From Sphaerolaimus hirsutus (lineage: Eukaryota; Nematoda; Chromadorea; Monhysterida; Sphaerolaimidae): a stretch of 64,000 nt of DNA. The notes under the pieces were generated by a model. It did no database searches, had not been told where the DNA came from, and saw nothing but the letters and a program-made list of their open reading frames with translations. Shown piece by piece: positions 22,471 through 34,312 of this stretch. Numbering within the stretch: position 1 is the first letter of the stretch; every line of letters begins with the position of its first letter. The DNA is taken from positions 23,909,792 through 23,973,791 of the forward strand of contig OZ038456.1 in the NCBI GenBank assembly GCA_964036195.1. Reading direction: 5' to 3'. Made by a program: the position numbers and the translations under genes.

Positions 22471-22966
22471 ATACTCACACAATGTGCCCAAAATGGCTGC
22501 ACTATTGGAGGGGTCGGTATATTGGAGGGGGTCGCAATAATCGAGAATTTATGGTAAACATGAAAGAAAATTATCATAAATTAAGAACTACACAGGCTAT
22601 GGCATTCCAACAGTTGTGTCACTTGTGCGAAGTGAAAATTCCCCGGGGAGTGTAGCTTTGATGAACCGTACCAAGCTCGTTAAACATGGTGCTGCATGGA
22701 ATATTTTTGTTAGTTTCCATATTTTCTGGCGATTATTGTGTGATTACAGCTCAAACTTTATTTTATCAAATTATGATGTAAAATATGTGTGTAAATAATA
22801 CTCACAGGGGAATGGACAAAGGTACTGCTTTGTATTTTCAGTCAATGGAAGGACATATGCACATGTTTATTTTAATTGTACTAAAAGTTTTAAATATGAG
22901 CGCAAATTTTTTATATGCATTATAATGTAACATTTTTGTTATAAGCAGAATGTATTTTACAACATG
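22471..22966. other. AT-rich sequence, no gene seen
   Basis: Only a GGAGGGGTCGG-type fragment near 22505-22535 recalls the G-rich MITEs. Confidence 0.45.
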
Positions 22967-23285
22967 AACACCTTCCCGGACAAGTTCACCACCCATTTTT
23001 ATATTTCCCTTCAAATGCAATATCTCCGTCCATGAGGGTGTTATAAAGCTGAAACTTTGTATATTAGAAACCTATATATTTTCGAGAGAACTGCGTGCAA
23101 AGGATGCCTAATGCAAAAGATAGGGGCACAATCACAGCCTCATTTTTTGCCCGATTCGTGTGTGTTTTTGCACACAATGCAGTCACTATTTATTAGTACA
23201 AAATGCCCTTTACAAACACGTTACAATCTTGACAAACAGGGTTAGTAGATGGCAAAGTTGCTTCCCAAGAATGCAATTGCACATG

Positions 23286-23485
23286 TATAGGGGGTGAACT
23301 TGAGTTTTTAGGGGCTGAGTTTTCAATTCAGGGTTGAGTTGATGGGTGTTTATAAATTAGGGTTGAGTTGACAGAAGTTTAAAAATAAGGGGCTGTTGAC
23401 ACAAGTTTACAAATTAGAGGCTGAGTTTATGGGAGTTGAGTTGATGGGTGTTTGCCAAATTTGGGGCTGAGTTTATGGGAGTTCA
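23286..23485. repeat. GGGCTGAGTTTATGGGAGTT units
   Basis: Five or six imperfect units of 30-40 bases (GGGTTGAGTTGATGGGTGTT and variants) open the array. The same unit returns at 23828-23875 and 25386-25525. Confidence 0.75.
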
Positions 23486-25385
23486 CAATAACATTACCAT
23501 AATCCTTCAGTGAAGCCCCTGGGGCTAAAAAATATAAATTGTGATATGATGCATTTGTGGGTTACTGATTACAATGATTTGAAATATGCACTCCATTCTG
23601 ACAGTACATTACCATAACCCTGAAATTGAATCCCTGGGGCCAAAACTTTCAAATTGTGAAATGATGCATTGTGGGTTTCTAATTGCACTGATTTGATATA
23701 TAATGCACTCCATTTTGACACTACATAACCCTGAAAACTACATAACCATAACCCTGAAAATGAACCTCTGGAACCAAAAACTTTCAATTTGTGAAATCAT
23801 TCATTCTTGGGTTTCTGATTGCACTGATGAGTTGATGGGTGTTTGCCAAGTTAGGGGCTGAGTTTATGGGAGACAACAATAACATTACCATAATCCTTCA
23901 GTGAGGCCCACGGGGCTAAAAAATATAAATTGTGATATGATGCATTTGTGGGTTACTGATTACAATGATTTGAAAAATGCACTCCATTCTGACAGTACAT
24001 TACCATAACCCTGAAATTGAATCCCTGGGGCCAACTTTCAAATTGTGAAATGATGCATTGTGGGTTTCTAATTGCACTGATTTGATATATAATGCACTCC
24101 ATTTTGACACTACATAACCCTGAAAACTACATGACCATAACCCTGAAAATGAACCTCTGGAACCAAAAACTTTCAATTTGTGAAATCATTCATTCTTGGG
24201 TTTCTGATTGCACTGATTTGATATATGCACTCCATTTTGACACTACATTACCATAACCCTAAAAATGAACCCATGGGGCCAAATACTTTCAATTTGAGAA
24301 ATAATGCATTTTCCGGGTTTCTGATAGCACTAATTTAAAATATGCACTTCATTTTGACACTACATTACCATAACCCTAAAAATGAACCCCCTGGGCCAAA
24401 AACTTTCAAATCATAAAATGATGGATTTGTGGGTTTCTGAGTGTAACGATTTCAAATATGCCCAGGGCTTCAAAAATTAGAAATTGTGAAATGATTCAAT
24501 GTGGGTTTCTGATTACACTGATTTGAAATATGCACTCCATTTTGACACTACATAACCCTGAAAACTACATAACCATAACCCTGAAAATGAACCTCTGGAG
24601 CCAAAAACTTTCAATTTGTGAAATCATTCATTTTTGGGTTTCTGATTGCACTCATTTGAAATATGCATTTCATTTTGACACTACATTACCATAACCCTAA
24701 AAATGAACCCCCTGGGCTGAAAACTTTCAAATTATAAAATGATGCATTTGTGGGTTTCTGATTGTAGCAATTTTAAATATGCACTCCATTTTGACACTAA
24801 ATTACTAAAACCCTGAAATTGAACCCCTAGACCCAAAAATTTCAAATTGTGAAATGATGCATTTTGCAGGTTTCTAATTGCACTGATTCGAAATGACTCA
24901 ATTTCAACTCTACATTACTGTAAGCCTTAAATTGAAAATTGAAAATAAATTAGAAATTGTGAAATGATGCATTTCTGGCTTTTTGATTGCCTTGATTTGA
25001 AATATGCACTTCATTTTGACACTACATTACCATAACCCTGAAAATGAACCCCCAGGGCTAAAAATTTTCAAATCATAAAATGATGTGTTTGTGGGCTTCT
25101 GATTGTAGCGATTTCAAATATACACTCAATTTTTACACCACATTACTAAAACCCTGATAATGAACCCCTGGGCCCAAAAACTTTCAATTTGTGAAATGAT
25201 GCATTTGTGGGTTTTTTATTGCAGTGATTTGAGATGTGCACTCCATTTCTACTCTACATAACCGTAACCTTTAAGTATAACCCCTGGGGCTAAAAAATTG
25301 AAGATTGTGAATGGATGCATTTGTGGATTGATGCTAGCGATTATTTCAAATATTCATTCTATTTTGACACTACATTACCATAAAC
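23486..25385. repeat. Tandem array of about 118-bp units
   Basis: About 16 diverged units, each containing GAAATGATGCATTTGTGGG, TTTGAAATATGCACTCCAT and ACATTACCATAACCCTGAAA. Spacing between successive ACATTACCATAA marks is close to 117-120 bases, and a longer segment around 23490-23830 is itself repeated at 23880-24230. It is non-coding. Confidence 0.85.
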
Positions 25386-25525
25386 CTGAAAATGAGTTTA
25401 CAGGAGTTTCCAAATTAGGGACTGAGTTTATGGGAGTTTCCAAATTAGGGGCTGAGTCTATGGGAGTTTCCAAATTAGGGGCTGAGTTTACAGGAGTTTC
25501 CAAACTAGGGGCTGTGTTTACAGGA
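25386..25525. repeat. 30-bp tandem repeat
   Basis: Five units of TTTCCAAATTAGGGGCTGAG plus TTTATGGGAG. Thirty bases is ten codons, so the open frame at 25298-25966 shows a false ten-residue peptide repeat here. Confidence 0.85.
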
Positions 25526-26050
25526 TTTAGAGGGGGTCCCCATGGGGTGCCATTTTTGGGGGGTCTCCAGGGGGTGCCATTTTTTGGAGGCACATATGGG
25601 GGTGCCATTTCAAGGGGGTCCCCATGGGATGCCATTTTTTGGGTGGTCCCCAGCGGTGCCGTTTTTTGTTGGTCCTTAGGGGGGTGCTATATTTTTTTGT
25701 GGGGGGGGGTCCATAGGGGGTGCCGTTTTGGGGGGGGGGGGGGTCCCCAGGGGGTGCCATTTTTGGAGAGTCCCCAGGGGGAGCCAACTTTGGTGGGTCC
25801 CCAGGGGGTGCCATTTTTGTGGCGGTTCCTAGGGGGTGTCATGTTTGGGGGGTCCCCAGGGGGTGCCATTTTTGGGGGGTCCCTAGGGGGTGCTATTTTT
25901 GGGGGGTCCCTAAGGGGTGCCATTTTTTGGTGGTCCTCAGGGGGTGCCATATTTGTGGGGCCCTAGGGGGTCCCATTTTTGGGCGGTTCCCAGGGGGTGC
26001 CACTTTTGGGGGGTTCCCTGGGTGATACCATTTGGAGGGGGGTCCCCACT
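25526..26050. repeat. G-rich tandem repeat, units of about 28-36 bp
   Basis: About 18 units of GGGGTCCCCAGGGGGTGCCA followed by TTTTTGG. Runs of 5-12 G occur in every unit. The stop-free composition opens frames on both strands (25298-25966 plus; 25527-26222 minus), which I do not regard as genes. Confidence 0.85.
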
Positions 26051-26091
26051 GGGGTGTCAGTTTTTGCAAGCCTCTGACTAGTGGGTACCTA

Positions 26092-26487
26092 TAGCAGGAT
26101 TCTCTCCAACCTTCAGTTGGGTTTTGTGGTTCTCTACAATTAATACCACAAGGATTTACAAACACAAAAAGAACAGCAAAGCACAAATGTAACCAATTTA
26201 AGATAACAACAAAGTTTGACACCTTGCAAAAACCACACTATCATATCACAAAACCTATACCACACAAAATGCACACTGCCCAACCATTTTACAGAAGTTT
26301 ACAAAAAATCCATTCCAAAACATTGCATCTTTGGTATTGGTCTTGTTATTGTTGGTACATTACATACCGCATTTCAAAACACATGCCTAGCATGTGGGCA
26401 AAGTTAACTAAACTATCATATTTCCTCCAATGGTATTAATTGTAGAGAACCACAAAACCCGACCAAAGGTCGGAGAGAATCCTGCTA
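26092..26487. mobile_element. MITE with TAGCAGGATTCTCTCC ends
   Basis: The left arm TAGCAGGATTCTCTCCAACC, then GGTTTTGTGGTTCTCTAC, is inverted at the right (GTAGAGAACCACAAAACC, then GGAGAGAATCCTGCTA). TA occurs at both borders. It is 396 bp with no gene. Confidence 0.75.
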
Positions 26488-26514
26488 GTATATATATAAA
26501 TCTGTAAAACCCCT

Positions 26515-27715
26515 CTACTCTCCAACAATCGAGGAGGTGTGGCGACTCACTACAGGGTAGGTCGCCCTATATGCAACAATTTTTTTTGGCGTTTTTGGTG
26601 TCCCAAACAAGTTCACCACCCACTTGATTGGCTACACTATGAGAGCCGTATCTCCAGCTGTTATGGCGGCATAAAGCTGAAATTTGGGGGATGTTTTGCC
26701 AACAACCCCCCTCACAATACACCAGTGGGGCGGCTGCTGACAACCCACTAAAGCATGGGTCACTGCATATAAAGTTGGCAATTTTCTAAAAACAGCCCAA
26801 GTGTTCCAAAACAAGTTCATCACACAACTGCATTGAAAAAATGTTGCAACAACATACCTAATATATAACTGAATCGGGTTGGAACCCTAGTTCAGCCAAA
26901 AACAAAATTTCAGTAGGGCACCCACCCTGTCCCATAAACGGTTGACCGACAATTTCGCTTTAAACCAATTTTTTGTTGCACACTTAAAAAGTTGGTTTAC
27001 AAAGTTCACTAGAGAGTGGTCTAAGGTTCAAAGTTATGTAAACAACATAACCTCTAAAATGCCTCCATAAGGAAATTTACTTGGGGTGCACTCTATGATG
27101 TCAAAATGATGTCATTGCAGGAACAAAATTTGACAAAATTTTCAATTTTTCATTAACCCCAAATAAATTTCCTTATGGAAGCATTTTAGAGGTTATGTTG
27201 TTTACGTAACTTTGAACATTAGACTCTTCCCTAGCGAACTTTCTAAACCAACTTTTTAAATGTGATATAAAAAATTGGTTTAAATTGAAATATTTGGTCG
27301 GCTGTTTATGGGATGGGGTTGGTGCCCTACTGAAAAAAATTTTTTTGGCTGAACTAGGGTTCCAACCCGATTCAGTTTCATATTAGGTGTCGCTGCAACA
27401 TTTTTTTAAAGCAGTTGGGTGATGAACTTGTTTTGGGACACAGAAAATGGCCAACTTTATGTGCAGTGACCCATGCTTTAGTGGGTCGTCGGCAGCCGCC
27501 CCACTGGTGTATTGTGAGGGGGGTTGTTGGCAAGATATCCCCCAAATTTCAGCTTTCTACCGCCCTCACAGCTGGAGATATAGGCTTTGAAGTGTAGCTA
27601 ATCCAGTGGGTGGAGAATTTGTTTGGGACATAAAAAAACGCCAAAAAAAATTGTTGCATATAGGGCAAACCACCCTGTAGTGAGTCGCCGCACCCCCCCC
27701 CCCATTGTTGGGAAG
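26515..27715. repeat. 1.2-kb palindrome
   Basis: The arms at about 26515-27110 and 27120-27715 are inverted copies of each other. GGCGACTCACTACAGGGT at the left is matched by CACCCTGTAGTGAGTCGCC at the right, and CGGGTTGGAACCCTAG sits in both arms. The sequence is related to the palindrome at 1-613. Confidence 0.85.
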
Positions 27716-28010
27716 TAAGGGGGTCTTATAGATTGATATATACAAAGTTTCAGCTTTGTAACACCCTCATGAACGGAGATATTCCATCCGAAGTGAAATA
27801 AAAAAAATGGGTGGTGAACTTGTCTGGGAAGGTGTTTATTCAAAAAATGTGTGCTAACTTTTTTAACTTATTGTACAATTACAATAAACTCATGAGCTTT
27901 GGACACAATAAACATAGGTTTTTTTGTACATATGTGCTTGTGCATATCTTTGATTGAAATCACAATGCCGTATATTTAGCCATTCCCCTGTAAGTACATT
28001 TTACACACAT

Positions 28011-28513
28011 AAACACCCTACCGGTCAGGTCCGGCACGCTACTTCTGATTTCACTTCACATGTCTGGTTTTCAGCTGTGGGGGAGGTATGAAGCTGATAC
28101 TTTAGGGATATCGGTGTAACATGAATTGGGAGGGGGTCGCCATACATGCATTTTTCGGCTCTTTCAGTGTCCCTCGCAGGCCTTGCAAGTAGTAAACACC
28201 TTCCCGGTCCCATCCGGCAGCCATTTTTTCGATTTTACTTCTTACATCCTATCCCCAGTTCTGGGGCGCCACAGAGGCTGAAACTTGGGGGAGATATTGG
28301 CGCAACCCCCCTCTATTTCGCATGAATTGGGGGAGGGGTCGCGGCGACCCACCCTGAGAGGGATTGCCGCGACCCCCCAAATTCATGCAAAGTAGAGGGG
28401 GGTTGCACCTATACCTCTCTCAAGTTTCAGCTTCTGGCGCGCCCTATAACTGGAGATAGGGTGTCACAAGTAAGATCAAAAATAGGGTGCCGGACCTGAC
28501 CGGGAAGGTGTTT
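28011..28513. repeat. Shorter AAACACCTTCCC-family element
   Basis: It starts AAACACCCTACCGGTCAGGT and ends ACCTGACCGGGAAGGTGTTT in inverse orientation. A second internal terminus, AAACACCTTCCCGGTCCC, lies at about 28195. GCGACCC modules are inverted around 28360. Confidence 0.7.
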
Positions 28514-29902
28514 AGAATTCTGAAATATTGGGGCAGTGTAGACTGTAGATTGTACCAATTTGAGTGTGGGTCACTGCATAAATATAACGTTCATTTGTAA
28601 ACCTTATAAATGTTTCAAACAAGTGCAGCACCCATTCAAAAGTGACTTTTCCCAATGTTTTTGTTAGATACTTGGAGTACCAGTTGATTATGTTTTAATG
28701 GGGTGGGTTTAAGGCAGTCTGGCCGCTTGTGAAACGTATTAGGGCATTAAAATGCACGGTCAACGCATTTCATATTTGCAGTATCTCATTGTCATTTTGG
28801 ACATGTGTTACCGGGCACATGATTTGTGTTGTTTATTGCACATGAATTTTCATGCGCATTAAACATTTATTGAAAAATGCTCGAAAATTTACCCTAGTAA
28901 ATTTTCTAAGGCTATCTGTATTAAATCAAGTGGATGCCGAACCTGTGAGTAGCGTTCTAAAAATCTCTGGGAGATTTATATTTAAAAAATCTCAGAAAAT
29001 AAAATTAAATGGTAATTTAATTGTATTTATATTTTTTCTGAGATTTTTCAGAGAGATTTAATTGTATTTTTTTATTTCTGTGGAAGAAAATATATAAAAA
29101 ATCTCTCTGAAGTCACCTTTTTGAAAAATTTTGTCCCAATTTTCATACTTTTTACCCATTTTCACCTTTAAATCTACTACAATCCATGCTTTTCCCTGAT
29201 TTTTGGCTATATGTGTGCTTATTTATATTCCATGCTTGACTATTTTATTCCCTTTTATGTCTTGAAAAAGCTTACATAAAAGGCTTTGTGATATACAAGT
29301 TCTGTACTCGAGTAGTTTCAAAAAATATTGGTAAATGTTTACAGGTAAAATCAAAGAGTATTTACAGGTACTTTCTTCAGAGAAATGTGAACATATTTAC
29401 TCATTAAACTCAGTAAACTTGAGTATACATATTTTTTGAGTGAACATAAATATGTTTTAGCAACTTTGGAAAAAGAGAAAAGTTGAATGGTAAAATGGGT
29501 GAAAATTCAGTGAATTCTGAGGTTTCAAAAGGTGATGTCATGTGGTGTTTGGGAAGTTCTGCGGCCAGAACAATCAAGCACTGAATATACTTTATACAAA
29601 CACTGAATATTTACTTTATATAATATACAGATCATTTTGCACTGAATATACTCTGTATATCTATAAGTGCTGCTCATGCTGAGCAACCTTTCAGTCAGAC
29701 TTCAGTTGTGAACAAATAGGTGTTTGAATTTGAGTGAGAAGACTTTTTGGCACATACCTAATATGTTTTGAAGATAGTGTTGAAGTAACATTTGTGACTT
29801 TTGATAGTTTCACTTGACTCTATTTGAAAATTATATTGTTGTTTCTGTTGTTTGTAATTTCACATAAAACTGTTTAAGCAACACCTAAGAGCTTATTGAA
29901 TA
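28514..29902. other. AT-rich sequence, no gene seen
   Basis: It contains TCTGAGAAAATA / TTTTTCTGAGAT inverted segments at 28965-29110 that recur at 30430-30590. There is no coding signal. Confidence 0.5.
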
Positions 29903-30360
29903 CCGTATTTCCACGAAATACCCCCCCCCTCGAAATACCCCCCCCCCCCTTGTTTGACCCCCCCCCCCTCTCGAGACCACTATGAAACAATCACCCCCCC
30001 TCGAAATACACCCCCAGATTGAGTGTAAAGAGAACGTACATGAAAAATACTGCAGTTTGTGTTATGCGTAGTGCAGAACACATGTTCAAACAATGCCGTA
30101 ATCACGTTAGAACAGTGTTTATACCATCTACATACTACTATTGGTCTACAGGAGTCTATACATGTCAGTTATTGATGCATTTTCCTACCCCAGCGCACAT
30201 AACAAACAACGATTTTGTACTAGGATTTGAAAAAATTTATGCCGAAATAATAACCCCCCCCCTCGAAATACCCATCCCCCCTCGTTTACCCCCCCCCCCC
30301 CCCTCTGTCGGGACCACTACGAAACAATCACTCCCCGGGGGATATTTCGAGGAAATACGG
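29903..30360. mobile_element. Full-length CCGTATTTCC MITE (458 bp)
   Basis: It is the cleanest full-length member in the window. It starts CCGTATTTCCACGAAATACC, ends GATATTTCGAGGAAATACGG, and is flanked by TA on both sides. Between the C-run blocks lies a conserved core (GAGTGTAAAGAGAACGTACA, GTGCAGAACACATG, ATACCATCTACATACTA). It has no transposase. The open frame at 30019-30456 crosses the element and is not credible. Confidence 0.85.
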
Positions 30361-30821
30361 TACACATTTACTCTGTGTTGCCCAAACACCTTGAAATATC
30401 ATATAATCAAACTAAAATTCCAAAAGGGAGATTTTTTGCGATTTTTTCAAGAATGAGAGATTTTCTCAGAGATTAAATTATATTTTCCAAATGACATGAG
30501 AGATTCAATTATATTTTTTTTTTAGAGAGATTTTCTGAGATTGTATTGATTTATATTTTCTCAAAATTAGCTATTTTTTGGAATGCTACCTGTGAGGGAC
30601 ACTGAAAAGCCAAAAAGTTGCATATATTCTGAGGTGACCCACTGCGAATTTTTTTCTCACCCTTCCTTTGGAGACACCCATCTATTTTAAGCCATATTTT
30701 AGCCATTTTTTCATGTCCTGCCAAGGTTTTGTAAACTGTTACCTCACAGTATTGATACAGTGTCAATGCAAACAACAATTCATGGAATCCATTTCACATT
30801 TGATCTGATAATATACTCCGG
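30361..30821. other. AT-rich sequence, no gene seen
   Basis: It holds the GAGAGATTTTCTGAGATT repeats shared with 28965-29110. Confidence 0.45.
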
Positions 30822-31061
30822 TTACTTTACACCGTGCACGCGTGGTTCCCGCTGGAAGTGTGCCAACGATGGTTGACGCCTCCGAGTTTCATAAAAAGAT
30901 GACAAAATTGATTGTTGTTATAATGTTATTCATTATCATATTCACATCGATGAATTTTTTTCATATTTTTACGGAAATCGCATGATTTAATAATCATTGG
31001 CACGCTTCCAACACGAGATATAAATCAGTGCGAGGGCAGAGTATCACGTACGCCGAGTATA
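30822..31061. mobile_element. TATACTCCGG inverted-repeat element, second copy
   Basis: It starts TATACTCCGGTTACTTTACA and ends TACGCCGAGTATA. It is about 90 percent like 11871-12119 by eye, including AATCATTGGCACGCTTCCAA. Confidence 0.75.
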
Positions 31062-32402
31062 ACAACAAATCAATTGAACAAAACCACTAAATAAGAGCGC
31101 AGGTTGACATTTTTAAAAGCATTTGGCACAATTCCAACCGTTTATAACCAATCTATTGGATTATTGCAGGGTTATGTTTTTATCTTTTGTTATGGCCTCA
31201 AAAAGAAAGAAAAATTGTGTACCTTCTACTGAAGAGTGAAGACCCCGCATATTCGAGAACTGCCATTCTATTGGAAAAGATGAGGTATCAAATAGGGAAC
31301 ATATGTATAACACATTATAACATACGTATGTATAATTCAGTGGTGGATGATACAAGGAATCGATGCAGATATCAATGTTCGGTATGTGCGTGGGATGGCA
31401 GAATTACAGGGTATGTTTGAAGAATTAGAATTGAATAATTTGAATATAAATTTTTTGAAAGTTGCAAAAACGTCAGAAAATAGCATACTTCAACTTGATT
31501 TCAAACAACATTTGTTTTTCCCCATTTTAGAGCTCATGAGTCTGCAGAGTTGTTAAAATACCAGTATGTTTGGAAAGTGTGAGTGTAAGCATAAATACAC
31601 TTTCCAAATTTTGAGTATGGATACAAAAAGTGTAAGGTATTTGAAAAATACCTAGGAAAGTGTAAAAAAGTGTAAGTGTAAAAAAATTTTAGAAAGAACT
31701 CTCACTGTTGAGCATTAGAAAACACCACTGTTTTCACATTTAGATCTATTTATTTTTTTGTCATTTTCATGCATTATTTCACATTTTACTGCCTTTTATG
31801 AAACATTTCAGGCTGTAACAAATACTGTAGTGGTATGAATTTCCTTAATAATGGCACTTTTTCAGTGTTGATATTTTACTGATTAAGCAATGCGATACAC
31901 ACTGTTTAAATGCAAGAATTGACATGCAGCAAATGTCAATGCAAAAGCCAGTTGACTTTGTGTCCAGCTGGTGAATTTCCATTGATCTTGTCCTTTTTAC
32001 AAAAGTATGATGAAACTGTAGAATACCATGGGTACTGATCAAAGGTTGGAGATCAAATGCTAGTTTGTACATTTGCCATATTTTCTACATTCAATGCATA
32101 ACTGCATGTGTGCACTGTGCAGTTATTTTTTGTACATGACCCTCTTTTATGCTTCTCAAAAGCATAAAACAAGGCCATCTGAAAAAAAATACACTTTCTG
32201 TACCCGGGTATTTTGCCCAGGAAATTGTAAAAAAAGTGTATGGGTATTTTTTGAAAGTGTAAGTGTAAGTGTAAATATAAATACCCATTTACCCGGGTAT
32301 TTCGGGTAAGTGTAAATACACTTTCGCAACTCTGCTAATCTGCTCTAGTCACTAACAATGCATTTTTTCCTATGTATAAGTCTGTCGACAAGGCAGTGGG
32401 AG
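31062..32402. other. Mostly non-coding, one weak exon-like stretch
   Basis: After a good acceptor (GGATTATTGCAG at about 31170) one frame is open to about 31420. The translation shows no recognisable domain, so I do not call it. 31560-31690 and 32210-32330 contain repeats of AGTGTAAGTGTAAATA. Confidence 0.35.
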
Positions 32403-32937
32403 TAGGGTGTCAACTTTCCGTTTTCCGTTTTCCGTTTCCGCTTTCCGCAGGCAAATTTTTTTCCGTTTCCGTTTCCGTTTTCCGGCTGCTAAATTTTTTT
32501 TCCATTTCCGTTTCCGTTTTTCCGGCTCATTTTCCGTTTTCCGGCTAAATTTTTGGTTTTTCCGCCTTTTTTCCATTTTCCGGTTCAATTATCTGTTTTT
32601 CCAGCTTTTTTCACTTTCCAGCTCAATTTTTTGTTTTCTGTTTCAGCCAAACTGGTAAACATGCATGCAGGCTCTTAATTATGTGAATTTTGCCCATTTT
32701 TAGCAAAATTTCTGCAAATTTTTTTCCGTTTCCGGCAACATTTCAGCAAATTATTTCCGTTTCCGGCATATATTTGGCAAATTTTTCCGTTTCCGTTTCC
32801 ATTTTCCGGCCTTTCATTTTTCCGTTTTCTGGCAAGTGCAAAAATTTTTTCCGTTTCCGTTTCCGTTTTCCGGCAAGTGCAAAAAATTTTCCGTTTCCGT
32901 TTCCGTTTTCCGCCAAAAAGTTTTTGTTGACACCCTA
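32403..32937. mobile_element. hAT-type MITE, TAGGGTGTC family, copy F5
   Basis: The termini are TAGGGTGTCAAC and GTTGACACCCTA, with the 8-bp duplication AGTGGGAG at 32395-32402 and 32938-32945. It is a near-identical inverted copy of 5404-5944, sharing the internal GTTTACCAGTTTGGCTGAAA segment, so one or both moved recently. Confidence 0.9.
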
Positions 32938-33011
32938 AGTGGGAGTGGCCACTCCAGTAACAAACCTTGGACACCAATAAAAAAATTGAAGATTGCAAAA
33001 ATGGTCCTAAG

Positions 33012-33556
33012 TAGGGTGTCAAATTTCCGTTTTCCGCTTTCCGTTTTCTGTTTTCCGCAGGCAAATTTTTTCCGTTTTCCGTTCCGTTTTCCGGCTGCTG
33101 AAATTTTTTTTCCGTTTTCCGTTCCGTTTTCCGGCAACATTTTTTTCCGTTTCCGTTTTTCCGGCTCATTTTCCGTTTTCCGGCCAAATTTACAGTTTTT
33201 CCGCCTTTTTTCCGTTTTCCGCCTCAATTTCCAGTTTTTCTGCCTTTTTTCTCAATTCTGTCTCCAGCAAAATTACTGCAAATTTTTTCCACTTCCAGCA
33301 AAATTTCAGCCAATTTTATCCGTTTTCCGGCAAAATTTCAGCATGTTTTTCCATTTCCGTGCAAATTTGATTTTTCCGTTTCCATTTTTCCGGCCTCTTT
33401 TTCCGTTTTCCGGCCGCTGAAATTTTTTTTCCGTTTCCATTTCCGTTTTCCGCCAAGTGCAAATTTTTTTCCGTTTTCCGTTCCGTTTTCCGGCCGCTGA
33501 AAATTTTTTTCCGTTTCCGTTTCCGTTTTCCGTAAAAAAAATTTTTTGACACCCTA
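33012..33556. mobile_element. hAT-type MITE, TAGGGTGTC family, copy F6
   Basis: It is bounded by TAGGGTGTCAAA and TTGACACCCTA, with the 8-bp duplication GTCCTAAG at 33004-33011 and 33557-33564. The interior resembles copy F2 (11109-11767). It lies only 74 bp after copy F5, in a different target site. Confidence 0.9.
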
Positions 33557-34312
33557 GTCCTAAGGTACTCTAATAGGTCCAGTGAGTTATAAAAAGTATG
33601 TGTCAAATTTTCTTTACATATACCTATATCACATATACTTGAGGGTTAATATTTACAAAATTGGACATTTCTAACACAATTTGCTGGGTAATTGGCACCC
33701 AACTATCAAGGCATAAAGCCGGAGTTACAGCACAACGGTAAATAGGAGGTGAAATGAGTAATACACTAGTGGTCAGAATAGTTGAGACTTTTCACCATAG
33801 AGAAATGGGAGGCTGGGGCGGGGGTCCACCAGACTTTTGTTGCTTCCCAGTTACCTATCTCTGGCCCAATTTTGAGTATGTTGGGTTTTCAGGTTGGGAC
33901 TATGACTAAAAAAATTTGTTTGCTTGAATAATCCCCCAGTCACTAGATAAGAAGGTCTATTAAAAGGTGGTCAAAAAAATAAAATAATCTGGCCAATCTG
34001 GGTGATTGAATTTGAATTTTTTTACCTTGGTCATTTCTGGGCCGATTTGGATCATTCAACTCTTACTATGATCGGTACAACATGAAGATTCCATTTACGT
34101 CAGATGAGTGATGTATAAATTCCGTATGCCGATCTGACCCAGTTTTTCAACATGAAAATTTTTTGTTTTCTGAACATGCGATCTTATACCCTTGATTGAG
34201 AGAGACACAATAACAAAAGAATCAGATCAATATATTTTACCAATCAAAAGTTATAGCACTTCAAAGTTCAGCATTTCATCCATATCAATAACCGCAGGCC
34301 CAAATCGATATA
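33557..34312. repeat. Unnamed dispersed repeat
   Basis: 33775-34310 matches 53480-54450, including AAATGGGAGGCTG, AATAATCCCCCAGTC, GTATGCCGATCTGACCC and CAATCAAAAGTTATAGCACT. This copy lacks the foldback found inside the other one and so serves as its empty site. No gene is seen. Confidence 0.65.

Larger units (their letters stand above)
22967..27836. mobile_element. Putative 4.9-kb inverted-terminal element filled with repeats
   Basis: The left terminus (AACACCTTCCCGGACAAGTT, then CACCACCC, CTCCGTCCATGAGGGTGTTA, AAAGCTGAAACTTTGTAT) is the inverse of the right terminus ending at 27836, over about 100 bases. Between them lie GAGTT-type units, a tandem array of about 118-bp units, a 30-bp array, a G-rich array, a separate MITE (26092-26487) and a 1.2-kb palindrome. 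Related ends are at 1042-1055 and 28011/28513. No transposase frame is present. It may be one element or two or more related elements side by side. I saw no clear target duplication. Confidence 0.5.

Noticed and set aside
23486-25385. CRISPR-like regularly spaced repeats
   Set aside because: It is a diverged tandem array without distinct spacers, in animal nuclear DNA.
25298-26222. Gly/Val/Phe-rich and Pro-rich long open frames on both strands
   Set aside because: They are translations of the 30-bp and G-rich tandem repeats, which contain no stops. Frames are open on several strands at once.
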